Positions 1 through 10,822 of a DNA stretch of 64,000 nucleotides are shown piece after piece. Source of the DNA: Hydractinia symbiolongicarpus (lineage: Eukaryota > Cnidaria > Hydrozoa > Anthoathecata > Hydractiniidae); NCBI RefSeq assembly GCF_029227915.1, contig NC_079880.1:32421501-32485500 (forward strand), written 5' to 3'. The stretch's first letter is position 1. Each line of letters begins with the position of its first letter. The translations under genes were made by a program, and so were the position numbers. Under the pieces are notes generated by a model. The model saw nothing but the letters and a program-made list of their open reading frames with translations, made no database searches and was not told the DNA's origin.

Positions 1-374
1 GAGAAAGCTTTTGATAGAGTGCCACGTAAAGTTATTTGGTGGGCTATGAGAAAATTAGGTGTGGATGAGTGGCTGTTACGATGGTACAGTCTATGTACAG
101 CAATGCTAGAAGTCGTGTTAGGATTAACGATTCACTTAGTGATGAATTTAGTGTAAATGTTGGTGTACATCAGGGTTCTGTACTTAGTCCTTTGTTGTTT
201 ATTCTAGTCTTAGAAGCGCTGTCGATGGAGTTCAGAACAGGTTGATACAGAGGGAGTTGAGTTTAGATCTAACACAGTCTAGATCAGATTGGAAGAGGGT
301 CATTAATATACCCTGTCCAACCCATGCTAGCATGGAAAACAGACGGTAAGCCGAGAATGATGATGATGATGATA
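1..374 (+). pseudogene. RTE-like non-LTR retrotransposon, 3' fragment with (GAT)n tail
   Basis: The first 245 bases encode a reverse-transcriptase fragment. It begins EKAFDRVPRKVIWWAMRKLG and, after a frameshift near base 80, continues with VGVHQGSVLSPLLFILVLEA, the motif block just after the palm in non-LTR RTs. A stop follows at about 244. The YADD motif is missing and the reading jumps straight to a short 3' tail (CCATGCTAGCATGGAAAAC) ending in GATGATGATGAT at 357-374. A short microsatellite-like 3' tail and this motif wording are typical of RTE-clade elements. The fragment is open at the window edge, internally deleted and frameshifted, so it is dead. The clade is inferred from motif wording; another RT clade is possible. 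Confidence 0.75.
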
Positions 375-479
375 AGGTTTATTAAATATTATTATTAGCG
401 GCCGTTCGACTCTCCGTAATTTAATTTAATTTAAATATCTGTTTGCCCCACAAGTAATAACAAAAAATATCAACAATTT

Positions 480-3429
480 ATGAAGACTCCTGAAGATAAA
501 CTGTTTTTCGTTTGCAGTCCCTGTCTTTCTCGTAATTTGCCCTTTGCTAATGAGGAGTCATTTGGTGACGAAATTCCGGACAACATCAATATTACTATTG
601 ATGAAAACTTTGATTTTGAGGCAATCAGAAATGGGAAGGGCTTAAAAATGGCCCATCTCAACATTAATGGTCTGTCATCCAAACTAGACTATGTTAAACT
701 TCTGCTACATCAAACAAAACTTGATGTATTCTCCATCTGTGAAACCAAAATTGATGACACCATCACTGACAATGACATTAAAATTGATGGCTATTTTTGT
801 TATAGGAATGATCGGAATAGACGAGGTGGGGGTGTTCTAATTTTTGTTAATGAAAACTTGGATAGCCACCTTTTGAAACACCTTTAATTCGAAAATGTTG
901 AATCACTATGGGTGAAAGTGTGCCTGAAAAAAACTAAACCTATTTACGTGTGTGGGGTTTACAGGCCACCTGGAGGTAGTGATTTGCAGAGTACCGAAAA
1001 CCTGTGTACTCATTTTAAACAGTGTTTTAACAAGCTCCCAAAAGAAAAAGAAGTTTTTATCTTGGGAGATTTTAACTGTAACATGCTTTCAATAATGCTC
1101 TTTCCTCCAAAATAAAGGAATTATGCTCCACTCTTTTCCTAAAACAACATATTACGGAGCCAACTCGTGTTACTGAAAATAGTAGCACTCTTATAGACTT
1201 GATACTTTCTAACAGTTCTTGTATTTCTAAAACTGGTGTCATGGATTTAGGCATCAGTGATCACAATTTAGTTTATGTGATCAGAAAATTCAAAAGGTCA
1301 AAATTTGAACCTAAAACATGCAAGGTTCGTAGCTACAAGAACTTCAGTGAAGAGGCTTTTCTGAAGGACCTCAGGAATTTACATAGACTGGTCATATTTT
1401 AATAATTATGATGACCTTGATGAAGCATGTGAGAAACTGAATAAAACTGTTAAAACAGTGGCTGACAAACATGCCCCTTTCAAAACACATAGATTTTCTG
1501 GCCGTGCTGAGGCATGGGTCACTGATGAATTAATAATAGCCATCAAAGAAAGAGACTTCTTGAAACGGAAAGCATCAAAAACAAAATCCATCATAGACCA
1601 GGAAGCTTTCAAACAAAAAAGGAACCAGGTAATAGGTCTCAAAAATCGACTTAAAAACGAGTACTATAATGACGTTTTGCAGGACTTTCAAAAACGGCCA
1701 AAACAACTTTGGAAAACCCTAAAAAAACTGGTTCCTGATAAGTCAGGCAATACTACCTCGATAAAATTAGTAGTCCAAAACGATGGTACAGAAACTTCTC
1801 ACCCAAAAGAAATTTCCAACACATTCAATTCATTTTTTGTCAGTGTTGGTGCCAAGCTAGCCTCTAAATTTTCTTCTGACACTACTAATGTTAATCCACC
1901 TGTTAGCGGACACGATTTTCGGTGGGCTCGTATTGAGACCAAAAGTGTCGAAAAAATAATTATTTCACTAAAACTTAATAAAGCTACAGGCTTGGACGGA
2001 ATTGGTTCACGACTGCTAAAAGCAGGTTCGTCAGTTTTAAGTATTTATTTATAAGTCTTTTCAACAAATCTTTATTTACTGGTTATGTACCTAAATGTTG
2101 GAAGACTAAAAGGGTCTCTCCTATTTTTAAAAGTGGCAATAAAACAGATCCTACTAATTATCGGCCTATCTCCATTTTGCCAATTCCTATTAAAATTTTT
2201 GAAAAGTTAGTGCATGAGCAAATGTCTCATTTTATTTCTGAGCACAACTTCCTGAATGACAGACACTCCGGATTTTGAAAACTCTTTTCCACAGAAACTG
2301 CAGTAGTCGATGTCTCTGATTTTATTCTTACTGAGCTCGACCAACATAACTTTGTTTGTGCTGTGCTCATTGACCTTAAAAAAGCTTTTGACACTGTTGA
2401 TCATAAAATTTTGTTAAAAAAACTATGGTGTTTTGGCATCAGAGATGCTGCCTTTGACTGGTTCGAGTCCTACTTAACGGGCCGAATGCAGCTGACTCTT
2501 GTAAACGACACAGGATCAGATCTGCTTCATGAAGACGCTTTTGGGGTGCCGCGGGGATCTGTGTTGGGGCTCCTGCTCTTTCTTTTGTATATTGATGACT
2601 TAAAATCTGTCATCAATTCAAACTACCACCATCTATGTGCAGATGATGCAATAATTATTTCGTCTCATAAAAACTTGGATACCCTTGTCTGCCAGGTCGA
2701 CTTAGAACTTTCGCAAGTCGACCTCTGGCTGAATAATAACAAAATGACTATTAATACAGACAAAACTGAAACAATCTTTTTCGGCAACCACAGCCAGTTA
2801 AAAAAAGTTGAGAACAAAACTATTAACTATATGGGTATTCCTTTGAAGAGGAGCGAAAAAGTTAAATATCTTGGGGTAACATTTGATCAAAAAATGCAAT
2901 GGGAAAAGCACATTAATGACATAAATAGAAAAATACTAATTAAATATTCTAAAATTAGAATCATTGCATCCTGTTTAACACCTCACACAAAAAACCTTTT
3001 AATTAATGCACTTGTCATGCCATATTTCAACTACTGCTCCTCTGCATGGGCTTGTGCCACCCAAGGTAGATTGGGAAAACTAGAAAAACGATAAAATGTG
3101 TCCGTACCTTTCTTGGGAAAAAGAAGGAATATTCAATGAATAATTTACTCATCAAAAACGATGCCATATTAGTTTTCAAAGCCATGAATCACATTGCTCC
3201 TGATTACATGCGCTCAAAATTCCTTTTGACAAAAAACTGTCACAATCATCAAACAAGAGGAGCTTCAAAAAACAGGTTCACACTTCCCTTGGTCAACACA
3301 GAATTTGGCAAAAAAGCCTTCCAATTTAGAGCTGCAAAAGTGTGGAATCATCTTCCAGACCAAGTGACCTGTGATGGAAGTCTGCTTTCGTTTAAGACTT
3401 CCATCTCGAATGTATTTGGCAAATTCTAA
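480..3429 (+). pseudogene. CR1/L2-like non-LTR retrotransposon endonuclease-reverse transcriptase
   Basis: This is a nearly complete ORF2-type protein broken into pieces. Residues from base 480 include an apurinic-type endonuclease: HLNINGL near 655, SICETKID near 735, RGGGVLIF near 822, VYRPPGG near 956, ILGDFN near 1060 and the closing SDHNLV near 1257. The RT follows: NYRPISILP near 2157, LIDLKKAFDTVDH near 2366, GVPRGSVLG near 2545, and CADDAIII near 2637 where YADD is expected. A C-terminal region reaches LPDQV near 3353. Lesions include an in-frame TAA at 885, a frameshift near 1085, another near 1400, one near 2040, a TGA at 2277 that looks like a decayed CGA, and a gap near 3090. The altered catalytic motif and many breaks make it inactive. 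CR1/L2-type is assigned from the LKKAFDTVDH wording and the ATT-rich 3' tail. Confidence 0.9.
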
Positions 3430-3658
3430 TGGAGATCACTTTTTAACTTTTTAATTTTTGTTTTTTATTCTTTTTCTTTTTAATTTTCACAGATTATAAA
3501 TGTTACTATGTTTGATTGAGCTGAGGCAGTCTAAGGTTTATCATTTTTTGTTTCTTTTTTGTTCTATTGGCCCCCAGTGGAAACAATCCACTAACTATAG
3601 GTTTTTGTAATTTTCTGAGCTAGCCACTTTAAATATTTATTATTATTAATTATTATTT
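3430..3658 (+). mobile_element. 3' UTR and (ATT)n tail of the CR1/L2-like element
   Basis: The sequence after the RT stop has no coding content. It becomes A/T-rich and ends in TTATTATTATTAATTATTAT at about 3637-3656, a microsatellite-like 3' end of the kind CR1/L2 elements carry instead of poly(A). The foldback element starts immediately after, so it appears to have inserted in or next to this tail. Confidence 0.6.
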
Positions 3659-6227
3659 ATGGCTTCCACAATTTTTTTGGAAATTTTGTATTTTTAAGTT
3701 ATTGAAACTTTTTTTGTATTGTTTTAATTTTACTGAATTGAAAAGTATTAAAACAATCTACTTTTCTGCTTTTTAAATATATAAATATGTTATACATGTG
3801 TGTTATAAATTTCAAGTTATTTCGTCGAACAAAACACAAAAAACATTATTTTTGGCGAAAGTATACCATCTTTCCAACCTTGTGCCAACGCCGCGATACT
3901 AGCTACGTACTTGAAAATTGGTATCAGGGGGCTGGAAACATGGTTCTATTGACTGGTACCGTGCACCGTTCGTCTCGCAAACTATAAACTACTTAAATTT
4001 TAAGTTAAAGTCTTTTTTAGGCGCTAAAAAAGAAGGGGAAAAGTTGCCAAAGTGGTGCACGGCGATTTGATGTAGTGTGATCCCTTTTCTGTCTAATTAA
4101 ATAATTATCTAAACTTCTAAGCAAGTCACAGTGATGGCGTTTAATGTTTTGGTAGGTATGGTTTTTCCCAGCAAAATTACAGCAACCCGGTGTTCACATT
4201 TGACTTGATTGCTCGACCTGGGAATCCTAGTCCGAAACCGGTTTTTTTTAAAAATGTTGGAATAAGCGAGACAACGGTGTCTTATCAACTTTGAAGCTAG
4301 CTAAAGTTTGGCAGAGCATGAGGTAAGGGACAAAACAGTAAACTACTTTATTTTGCAGGGATTTTAATATTATTTTTTTGCTATAAGATCACCATTGATT
4401 TTAAGAAATTGTTCTATAGCTTGTAAAACTTCAAATGTGGCTAATTGTTATCTTTTTTAATCTTTTTTCTTCTGTTTTGTGTTTTTCTGTAAAGAGTAGC
4501 TATTTTTTGGTCCTACAGTTTTGCATTTTGCATTGTGTTTTGTAGCTAAGTCACTTAATACTTCTTTTTTATATTTAGTTAAGACTTTGGTGGGCTTTCT
4601 CAAGATGAAAATGTTGAAATCAAAGATGTTTATGGCTAGCTAGCTAGCTAATCTTGGCTTTATCACAAGATTGGGTGCTATTTTATACAATTTATAAAGA
4701 AACACAAAATGATTGCTTTGTATATATTTAATGTATATAATAAATAAACTATTTATGCACAACTTGAGATATTTTCTACTAGCATGATAAACTGGAATGT
4801 TGAAACTGTCGACTCTGAATGACGTTTTATTTAATGTATGTATGGGCCTAATGTGAGAAATTATGTGAAAAACTGCCTTTAGAGCCTGAATGTATGCTTT
4901 AAATTTGTTTATTAACTGAATAAAAAACATTACTTTGGATTCTGAGGCCATTAAAGATGATGTATATAGATGTAATATTTATCTGTCCGAAATTGTCTTT
5001 TGGTCCTAAGGGTTTTCGGGCCAAATATGTGACATCATACATTAAATAAAACGTCATTCAGAGTCGACAGTTTCAACATTCCAGTTTATCATGCTAGTAG
5101 AAAATATCTCAAGTTGTGCATAAATAGTTTATTTATTATATACATTAAATATATACAAAGCAATCATTTTGTGTTTCTTTATAAATTGTATAAAATAGCA
5201 CCCAATCTTGTGATAAAGCCAAGATTAGCTAGCTAGGTAGCTAAAAACATCTTTGAATTCAACAATTTCATCTTGAGAAAGCCCACCAAATTCTTAACTA
5301 AATATAAAAAAGAAGTATTAAGTTACTTAGCTACAAAATGCAAAACTGTAGGACCAAAAAATAGCTACTCTTCACAGAAAAATATAAAACAGGAGAAGCA
5401 AGATTAAAAAAGATAACAATTAGCCACGCTTAAAGTTTTACAAGCTGTAAAACAATTTCTTAAACTTAAGGGTGCGCAAATAGCACAAAAATAATAATAA
5501 AATCACTGCAAAATAAAGTAGTTTACTGTTTTGTCCCTTACCTCGTGTTCTGCCAAACTTTAGCTAGCTAAAAAATTGCAAAAACACTTTTCTCGCTTAT
5601 TCCAGCATTTTCAAAAAATTCCGGTTTTGAACCAGGATTCCCGAGTCGAGCAATCAAGTCCAAGGTAAACACCACGCCGCCATAATTTTTTTGAGAAAAA
5701 CCATACCTAACAAAACATTAAATGGCATCGCTATGACTCTCTTAGAAGTTTAGATACTTATTTAATTAGACAGAAAAGGGATCACACTAACCAAATTCCC
5801 GTGCACCACTTTGGGAACTTTTTCTTCTCTTTTTTAGCGCCTGAAGAAGACTTTAACTTAAAATTTAAGTAGTTTATAGTTTGTGAGACGAACGGTGCAC
5901 GGTACTGGGGTGATAGAACCTTGTTTCCAGGCCCCCATACCAACTGTCAAGTCCGTAGCTAGTAGCGCGGCGTTGCCACGAGGTTGGAAAGATGGTATAC
6001 TTTCGCCAAAAATAATGTTTTTTTTAATTTTGTGTATTTTGTTCGACGAAATAACTCGAAATCCATAACACACATGTATAATATATTTATATGTGTAAAA
6101 AGTAGAAAAGTAGATCGTTTTAATACCTTTTTATTTCAGTAAAATTAAAACAATACAAAAAAAGTTTCAATATATGACTTAAAAAATGATACAAATACAA
6201 AATTTCAAAAAAAATTGTGGAAGCCAT
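3659..6227. mobile_element. Foldback element with about 1.2-kb inverted arms
   Basis: The left arm (3659-4840) reads as the reverse complement of the right arm (5036-6227). Both outer ends are ATGGCTTCCACAATTTTTTT-like. Both inner ends contain CTGTCGACTCTGAATGACG followed by TTTTATTTAATGTATG. The arms differ by scattered substitutions and small indels, so they are not a fresh artefactual palindrome. The 195-bp spacer (4841-5035) is unique and non-coding. Short open frames in the arms mirror each other and have no recognisable domain. No clear target duplication is visible. This looks like a long-inverted-repeat MITE or foldback element, although an inverted duplication without transposition would look similar. 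Confidence 0.8.
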
Positions 6228-6930
6228 TTTAATTTTGTCCGCGGTTTGACCGTAAGCGAAACAGCCGTGTACAGAGACAGCATAGCTAGCTAGCTATATA
6301 TACTTGATAAAATATGAAGTACAGAATAGTGAAAACTATTATATGCTTTATATTTATATACTAATACTAACATACAGATTTTTAATACATATATAAAGGT
6401 CATGTGCGATGGAATGTACTGGCTAGCTACCTTAGGAATATATTTGAAGGAATAAAAGACGGATTGACTGATATCCATTTAGCTAGGCATTTACCAACAC
6501 ATTAAACATCCTTAATATTTTACTACTTACCTGTTGCTAGAGCAGTGGTTTTCCATGGATGCGTACTTATTGCCTTTATATAATACCCAGCAAAACTTCT
6601 TAAAATCGACATTTCCGGGTTGTTTTACTCTGCAACCAATCTGCCATTATAATAACACGATTTATCCGGACGCCGGACAAATTGTCATTACGGCGCGCCA
6701 AATGCACTACAAAGACACGTGATATACCCATGTGTGGGTGGCACAGGAGGGTAAAAAACAATCCGTTTTGCTTCGAATCATGTAGCTTTTTAAAATATAT
6801 ATAGACTTTTCTGGGTAAAAAACTTTGGTTTTCTGTCAAATTTTGACAAAATAAAGGGATATTCAACAATTTGTTGAATTGAGAACTAAGACGAAAAATA
6901 AACAAGTTGCCCATCTTTGTAGAGGCATAG
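6228..6930. other. Non-coding interval between foldback element and P-element C-terminus
   Basis: A TAGC microsatellite lies at about 6281-6296, and the rest is AT-rich. The stretch next to 6930 probably includes the 3' end of the P element, but I cannot find its terminal repeat. No supportable gene. Confidence 0.4.
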
Positions 6931-7131
6931 TTATAAGAAAAGAATATATGGAACACCATGCTGAAGAAGAAACTTAGAAACTTCTTTGAAGGAATGGACT
7001 GTTATTTGCAATCCTTCATGTGTCTGCCATGAAACAAACATGTTACTTTTAGCATGGTTAGAAAAGTTTCCTGCACGTTGATCTATGGATTCTTTCCACT
7101 GTGTAAAATACGATAGAAAATTATCCAACCA
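6931..7131 (-). pseudogene. P-element transposase, C-terminal part (split by element A)
   Basis: The minus strand encodes WLDNFLSYFTQWKESI, then FVSWQTHEGLQITVHSF and KFLLQHGVPYIL, the conserved block just before the C-terminus of P/THAP9-type transposases. It continues the frame that stops at DERFEWL on the far side of element A at 10814. The 9 bases shared at both edges of A (TGGTTGGAT on this strand, encoding W-L-D) form the target duplication. After PYIL a stop appears, and the usual QDPLENYFG-type block is not recognisable. Decayed. Confidence 0.8.
7123..7131. repeat. 9-bp target-site duplication, left flank of element A
   Basis: ATCCAACCA here is repeated exactly at 10814-10822, flanking element A. 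Both copies fall in P-element coding sequence. Confidence 0.8.
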
Positions 7132-7257
7132 GAAGCTCGAACCCAGCACCTTTTACCGTGGCGTCGAAAAGGCGCTGGCACAGGCTGGTCACGTGGGCAT
7201 CAAATGAACCAGATTCTGGTTTATTTTTAATTTATGCAAATTCTGCATATTTACGAT

Positions 7258-8237
7258 TTTGGCGATGGGCTGGAAAGATGTGGTACGTGTTTTCAGGCGG
7301 CTCAATAATGTTTTTGAAAAGTATGAAAAGTTACCCTTGTTTATTTTGAAACCAAAATAAGTTCAATGTTTCGAGTATTTTGGAGAAGAACACCACGTTA
7401 TAGCTGTTTTGCCTACAGGGTTTGGTAAATCGTTTATTTATCAACGTTTACCCGACTTTGTTCCAGAACGAAAGGCAGAGGCGATATTGTACTTGTTGTC
7501 TCTTTTTTAACATCAATTATTCAAGATCAGCTAGTATGTTTAACTAAAGTAGGCATTGAATGTGGTTTCTTACAACTCGAAGACCAAGCTAATAGTCAGA
7601 AATACGAACCCTTGTTTGAAGAAGATTTGAATGATGCATAAAATTCTATTTTCAAAATTTCAAAAGCATTGTTGCAGGCAAATGTAAAATTTTATTTGCA
7701 CATCCAGAGTCCCTGTTATTAGATCAGGGAAGGAAAATATTAAGATCAAAAATTGAGAAAAATGTTTTGGCTTGTGTGATAGGCAAGGCGCATTGTGTGG
7801 AATTATGGTAGGTGTAGCTAGCTAGCTAGCTAGCTAGCTTTCTTTGTAAACATAACGTATCAAAAATCTAGCTACATACATAGCTATTATATATAAAAAT
7901 AATATGCCTTAAATATAGCAACTAAATATATATAAACAAACTAATATATATTATATATCCATTTGAAAAAGTTTCACAAACAAAATATGTGTATATGTAT
8001 AGCTATGATAATTGAATAATATAAATTTATCACATAATACGGTTAAGCTAAGAAATTGATGAATTACTGTATGTTATATCTAGGGCTGGAGAATTTCGTA
8101 CAGAATTTAAATACTTATCAGTTTTCCAAGCATTCTTCCCTCACAGTATCATGTTAGCTTTGACTGCAACTGCTTCACCCACAAAATTACGTAATTTTAA
8201 AAAAGCTTTGAAAATAGAAAATTGCAAAGTGGTTATG
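7258..8237 (+). pseudogene. RecQ-like DEAH-box helicase, N-terminal half (element A)
   Basis: The upstream part reads FRRLNNVFEKYEKLPLFILK. Motif I follows as HHVIAVLPTGFGKSFIYQ near 7390, then motif Ia (IVLVVSFLTSIIQDQ, near 7490, after a frameshift). A degenerate motif II reads VIGKAHCVELW near 7780 where DEAHCVSEW is expected. An intron with GTAGGT at about 7809 and AG at about 8081 is implied, because the frame continues GEFRTEFKYLSVF to motif III, ALTATAS, near 8157. Downstream helicase motifs are absent: similarity ends near 8235, where the repeat block starts. Stops after LKPK and at 7638, the frameshift and the changed DEAH make it inactive. RecQ enzymes unwind DNA 3'-5'. Such genes ride in some invertebrate TEs, though the role here is unknown. 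Confidence 0.75.
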
Positions 8238-9120
8238 TTCTGCCCAGATTGCAAAAACGGCCTGTTTACAACCGGGACAGCCGAATTATGTACGCATGGT
8301 CCGATTATGTTTTTTTTGCACTGGTTATGTCGTGGTGACCGGATTATGAACGCTGATATAATGGCTGGCCAGGCAGGCTGTGATTGGCATTTTCTTCGAA
8401 CTTTTGTGAATTAAACATTCTCTGGAAGATAGAACACCCCTAAAAACTAGACATGGCGAAAGAAATAAGTCTCAACGTAATTCTTAGTATAAAGTACTCT
8501 TGTAGTAAATACATTTCAACATAATATACATACTTTGAAGCAACTAAATTTCACGGAATCTAAATTATTCTTTTTGCGAGAATTAAGTTTGGTGAAAAGT
8601 TATTAAACTTGCAAATCCCAAAATTTAGTATTTGTCACAAAATTTCGTTTCATTTGAGAACAACAAAAACTTTGCCACCAGGGCTATTTGCTTGTCAGCA
8701 GTGATGATGAATGATATAAAAGCGGTCGGCCCCGATTATATTTGTTCTATAAGTCTCGAATAATATTTGACTGTCATACATAACCCGACCTTCCCCGATT
8801 ATGTGCGTTGGTTCTATAATAAGTGAGAAATAATATAAAAACATCGTATATAAGCTGGTTCGCCCGGATTACGTTCGTTCTATAAGTCTCAAATAATATT
8901 TGACTGGCATACATAAGCCGACCTTCCCTGATTATGTGCGTTCTACAATAAGTGAGAAATAATATTAGACTGTCGTATACAAACTGGCCTGCCCTTATTA
9001 TGTTCCTTTTATAAGTGCATAATAATTTTTTCTGAGTAATAAGCCAGCCTGTCCTGATTATGTTGTCCTGATTATGTATTTCCTGCCCTGTTCTTAACCG
9101 GGGCAAGCCGCCGTACTTAA
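8236..9120. repeat. ATTATG-repeat block, probably a nested element inside A
   Basis: Starting with TGTTCTGCCCAGATTGC at 8236, the block has many copies of an ATTATG-centred phrase (for example CTGATTATGT, CCGATTATGTGCGTTCTA), spaced about 30-90 bp and mostly in one orientation. Its far end (9075-9120) is a loose inverted match to the beginning (CCGGGACAG against AACCGGGGC). The start resembles the end of the MITE at 17143-17857. It interrupts the helicase gene right after the KVV of the RecA-1 domain. Copy B carries the same block, so the nesting predates A/B duplication. Confidence 0.55.
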
Positions 9121-9436
9121 TCAGGCCAATGTTTTTTAAAAACAGAAATAAGAATGAGTAATTGCTTAGGTTTAGCAGGATATGAGGATATATTACTACC
9201 TATCGCAACAGAGTTAAAACACAAAAAACAAAACTACCCTATGACAATTATTTATTTAAATTTAATAATTTTGCAATAAAAATATAGAATATAAAGCATA
9301 ATAATTTATAACTAACCAACGGATGTTTATTTGAGAGGAATTTAACCATGGTGTGAAGTTTTTTTGTATTTATTGTTTTTAATTGATTTTTAAGATTTGT
9401 ACGACTTATGTTATTTAATCAATAAATGTATTTTTT

Positions 9437-10377
9437 ACCTGTTTGCTGCAGCCACCTTCAATAACAAGTGCTGTATTTATTCTTTGGATTTAGGACAATT
9501 CATGCCATCTGTGCCGCATTGAAATTGAGTAAATAAAACACAATTTTATCTGTAGATCATGCTCAATATGTTTTCTGACTGCTACAGCTGTCAATATGTC
9601 TATTAAAACTGGATTATATTGTGTGACTTCTGACCATAAATTACCTTCTTTAAAAAACATCATGTCGTCACAATTCTTCAAACAAGTCAAACAAGACAGA
9701 GCCACCACTTTTCTTGCACAAGTTTTTGCATGCAGTGCTTATTTCATCTGTAACAAGTTGCTTAATGGCATCAATTAATTTAGGGCAATTATTTTTTTAT
9801 GGTAGTAATGATAATATCAATTCTCCTTGTTTGTAATGCAGTAATAATTTTATTTTCTTGATCTTCAGTAATGAAGTCGCTTTCAGGTTGTTTTGTTTTG
9901 CCAAGTTCTTTAGGAAGTATTTTTGTGTTTGACTTTATGTCTGTTTCATTTGTTATGTTCAGTAAAGGCGTAAATTGTAGAGATTTTTTGACTGGAAACA
10001 GTTTTTTTGGGCAGGATAATTTTCATTTTTAATGTTGATTTTTTTTTGGTTTTGACTGCTGGTTTGGTGAAAAGGCTGCACATCTTTTTACTGTTGTTTG
10101 CTGTTGTAAATGGATTTGTTGTTGTTGTACATTATTCTGGAAGTCAAACAATTTATTGATAAACCTGTCACACTTGGAACAAATTGTTTTAGGCAATGGT
10201 TCAAACTCGAAAACGTTTAATCCACATGTTTTAAATATTTTGTGATGTAAGGATTTTTCCTTTCCACTTTTTGAAAAAGCTCAAGTGATGTGCTGATGTT
10301 TCTTCAGCACAAACTCGGCACACTCCTTTACCACCTTTATAAACTTTTTTAGGCGTAGATGGTAACATCTTCTGCAA
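9437..10377 (-). pseudogene. ZAD-like zinc-finger TE protein, first exon (element A)
   Basis: This is the inverted twin of the + gene at 41704-42648. It encodes CRVCAEETSAHHLTRAF followed about 45 residues later by ICSKCDRFINKLFDF, a C-x2-C...C-x2-C arrangement like the ZAD/zf-AD dimerisation domain. A Gln/Lys-rich linker and a conserved block (LCFIYSISMRHRWHELS) follow. Two or three frameshifts or stops interrupt it. The last in-frame residues (EGGCSKQ) abut a consensus donor CAG|GTAAAA, so this is the first exon of a spliced gene whose remainder is missing. The function of the family is unknown to me. Confidence 0.6.
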
Positions 10378-10813
10378 TGAGAGATGAACAAGAAGAGCAC
10401 CTGCAACACTTCACTTCTCTCTCGAGCCATATTTATGAATGCATTACCTATGGACTGGCTAGCAACAACACCCAATACGTTTTAACAAAAAATATCGTAC
10501 ATTTCAAAGAAATTCTTACTTTAGCTAAGACATCTTAAAAAAGGGGGAGAAAATGAGATTAAAAAGGAAAAATAATGCTTTTTAAGGATTGAAAATCACC
10601 ACCAACAACGACGCCACATCTTCCGGTGCCATATTTGTTTATGTATCACTTTTAGGATTTTTGCTGACGCCAGCTAAAAGCGTTGCATAATTAGGGTAAT
10701 GCCGTGGGCCAATCAGATGCGATACGGTGACCAGCCTGGTCCAGGGCTATTTCGCTAGAACTATCAGAAAGCGCAGCGCCGTTGAGAAGCAAATAGTCCT
10801 GGGGACGAGGTTG

Positions 10814-10822
10814 ATCCAACCA
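10814..10822. repeat. 9-bp target-site duplication, right flank of element A
   Basis: ATCCAACCA, identical to 7123-7131. Confidence 0.8.

Larger units (their letters stand above)
7132..10813 (+). mobile_element. Element A: RecQ/ZAD-bearing DNA transposon with TIRs
   Basis: This 3682-bp element is nearly identical to the reverse complement of 41267-44952 (element B). Its ends are imperfect inverted repeats: GAAGCTCGAACCCAGCACC at the left, and CAACCTCGTCCCCAGGAC read inward from the right. Similarity continues to a shared CAGGCTGGTCAC block about 50-80 bp in. A 9-bp duplication (ATCCAACCA) flanks it, and B has a different 9-bp duplication, so both are true insertions. Inside are the start of a RecQ-like helicase gene (+), a block of ATTATG-type repeats, and the start of a ZAD-like gene (-). 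The two truncated genes face each other from the two ends, suggesting an internally deleted derivative of a larger two-gene element. The superfamily is not established: a 9-bp duplication fits MULE or Merlin better than P or Kolobok, but I see no transposase. Confidence 0.8.

Noticed and set aside
3787-6073. Mirrored 60-100-residue frames in the foldback arms
   Set aside because: They arise from arm symmetry, and nothing in them resembles a domain.
8774-9106. 110-residue minus-strand frame with repeated IIRA-type phrases (and its twin at 42981-43313)
   Set aside because: It reads through the ATTATG repeat block; the peptide repeats only reflect the DNA repeats.
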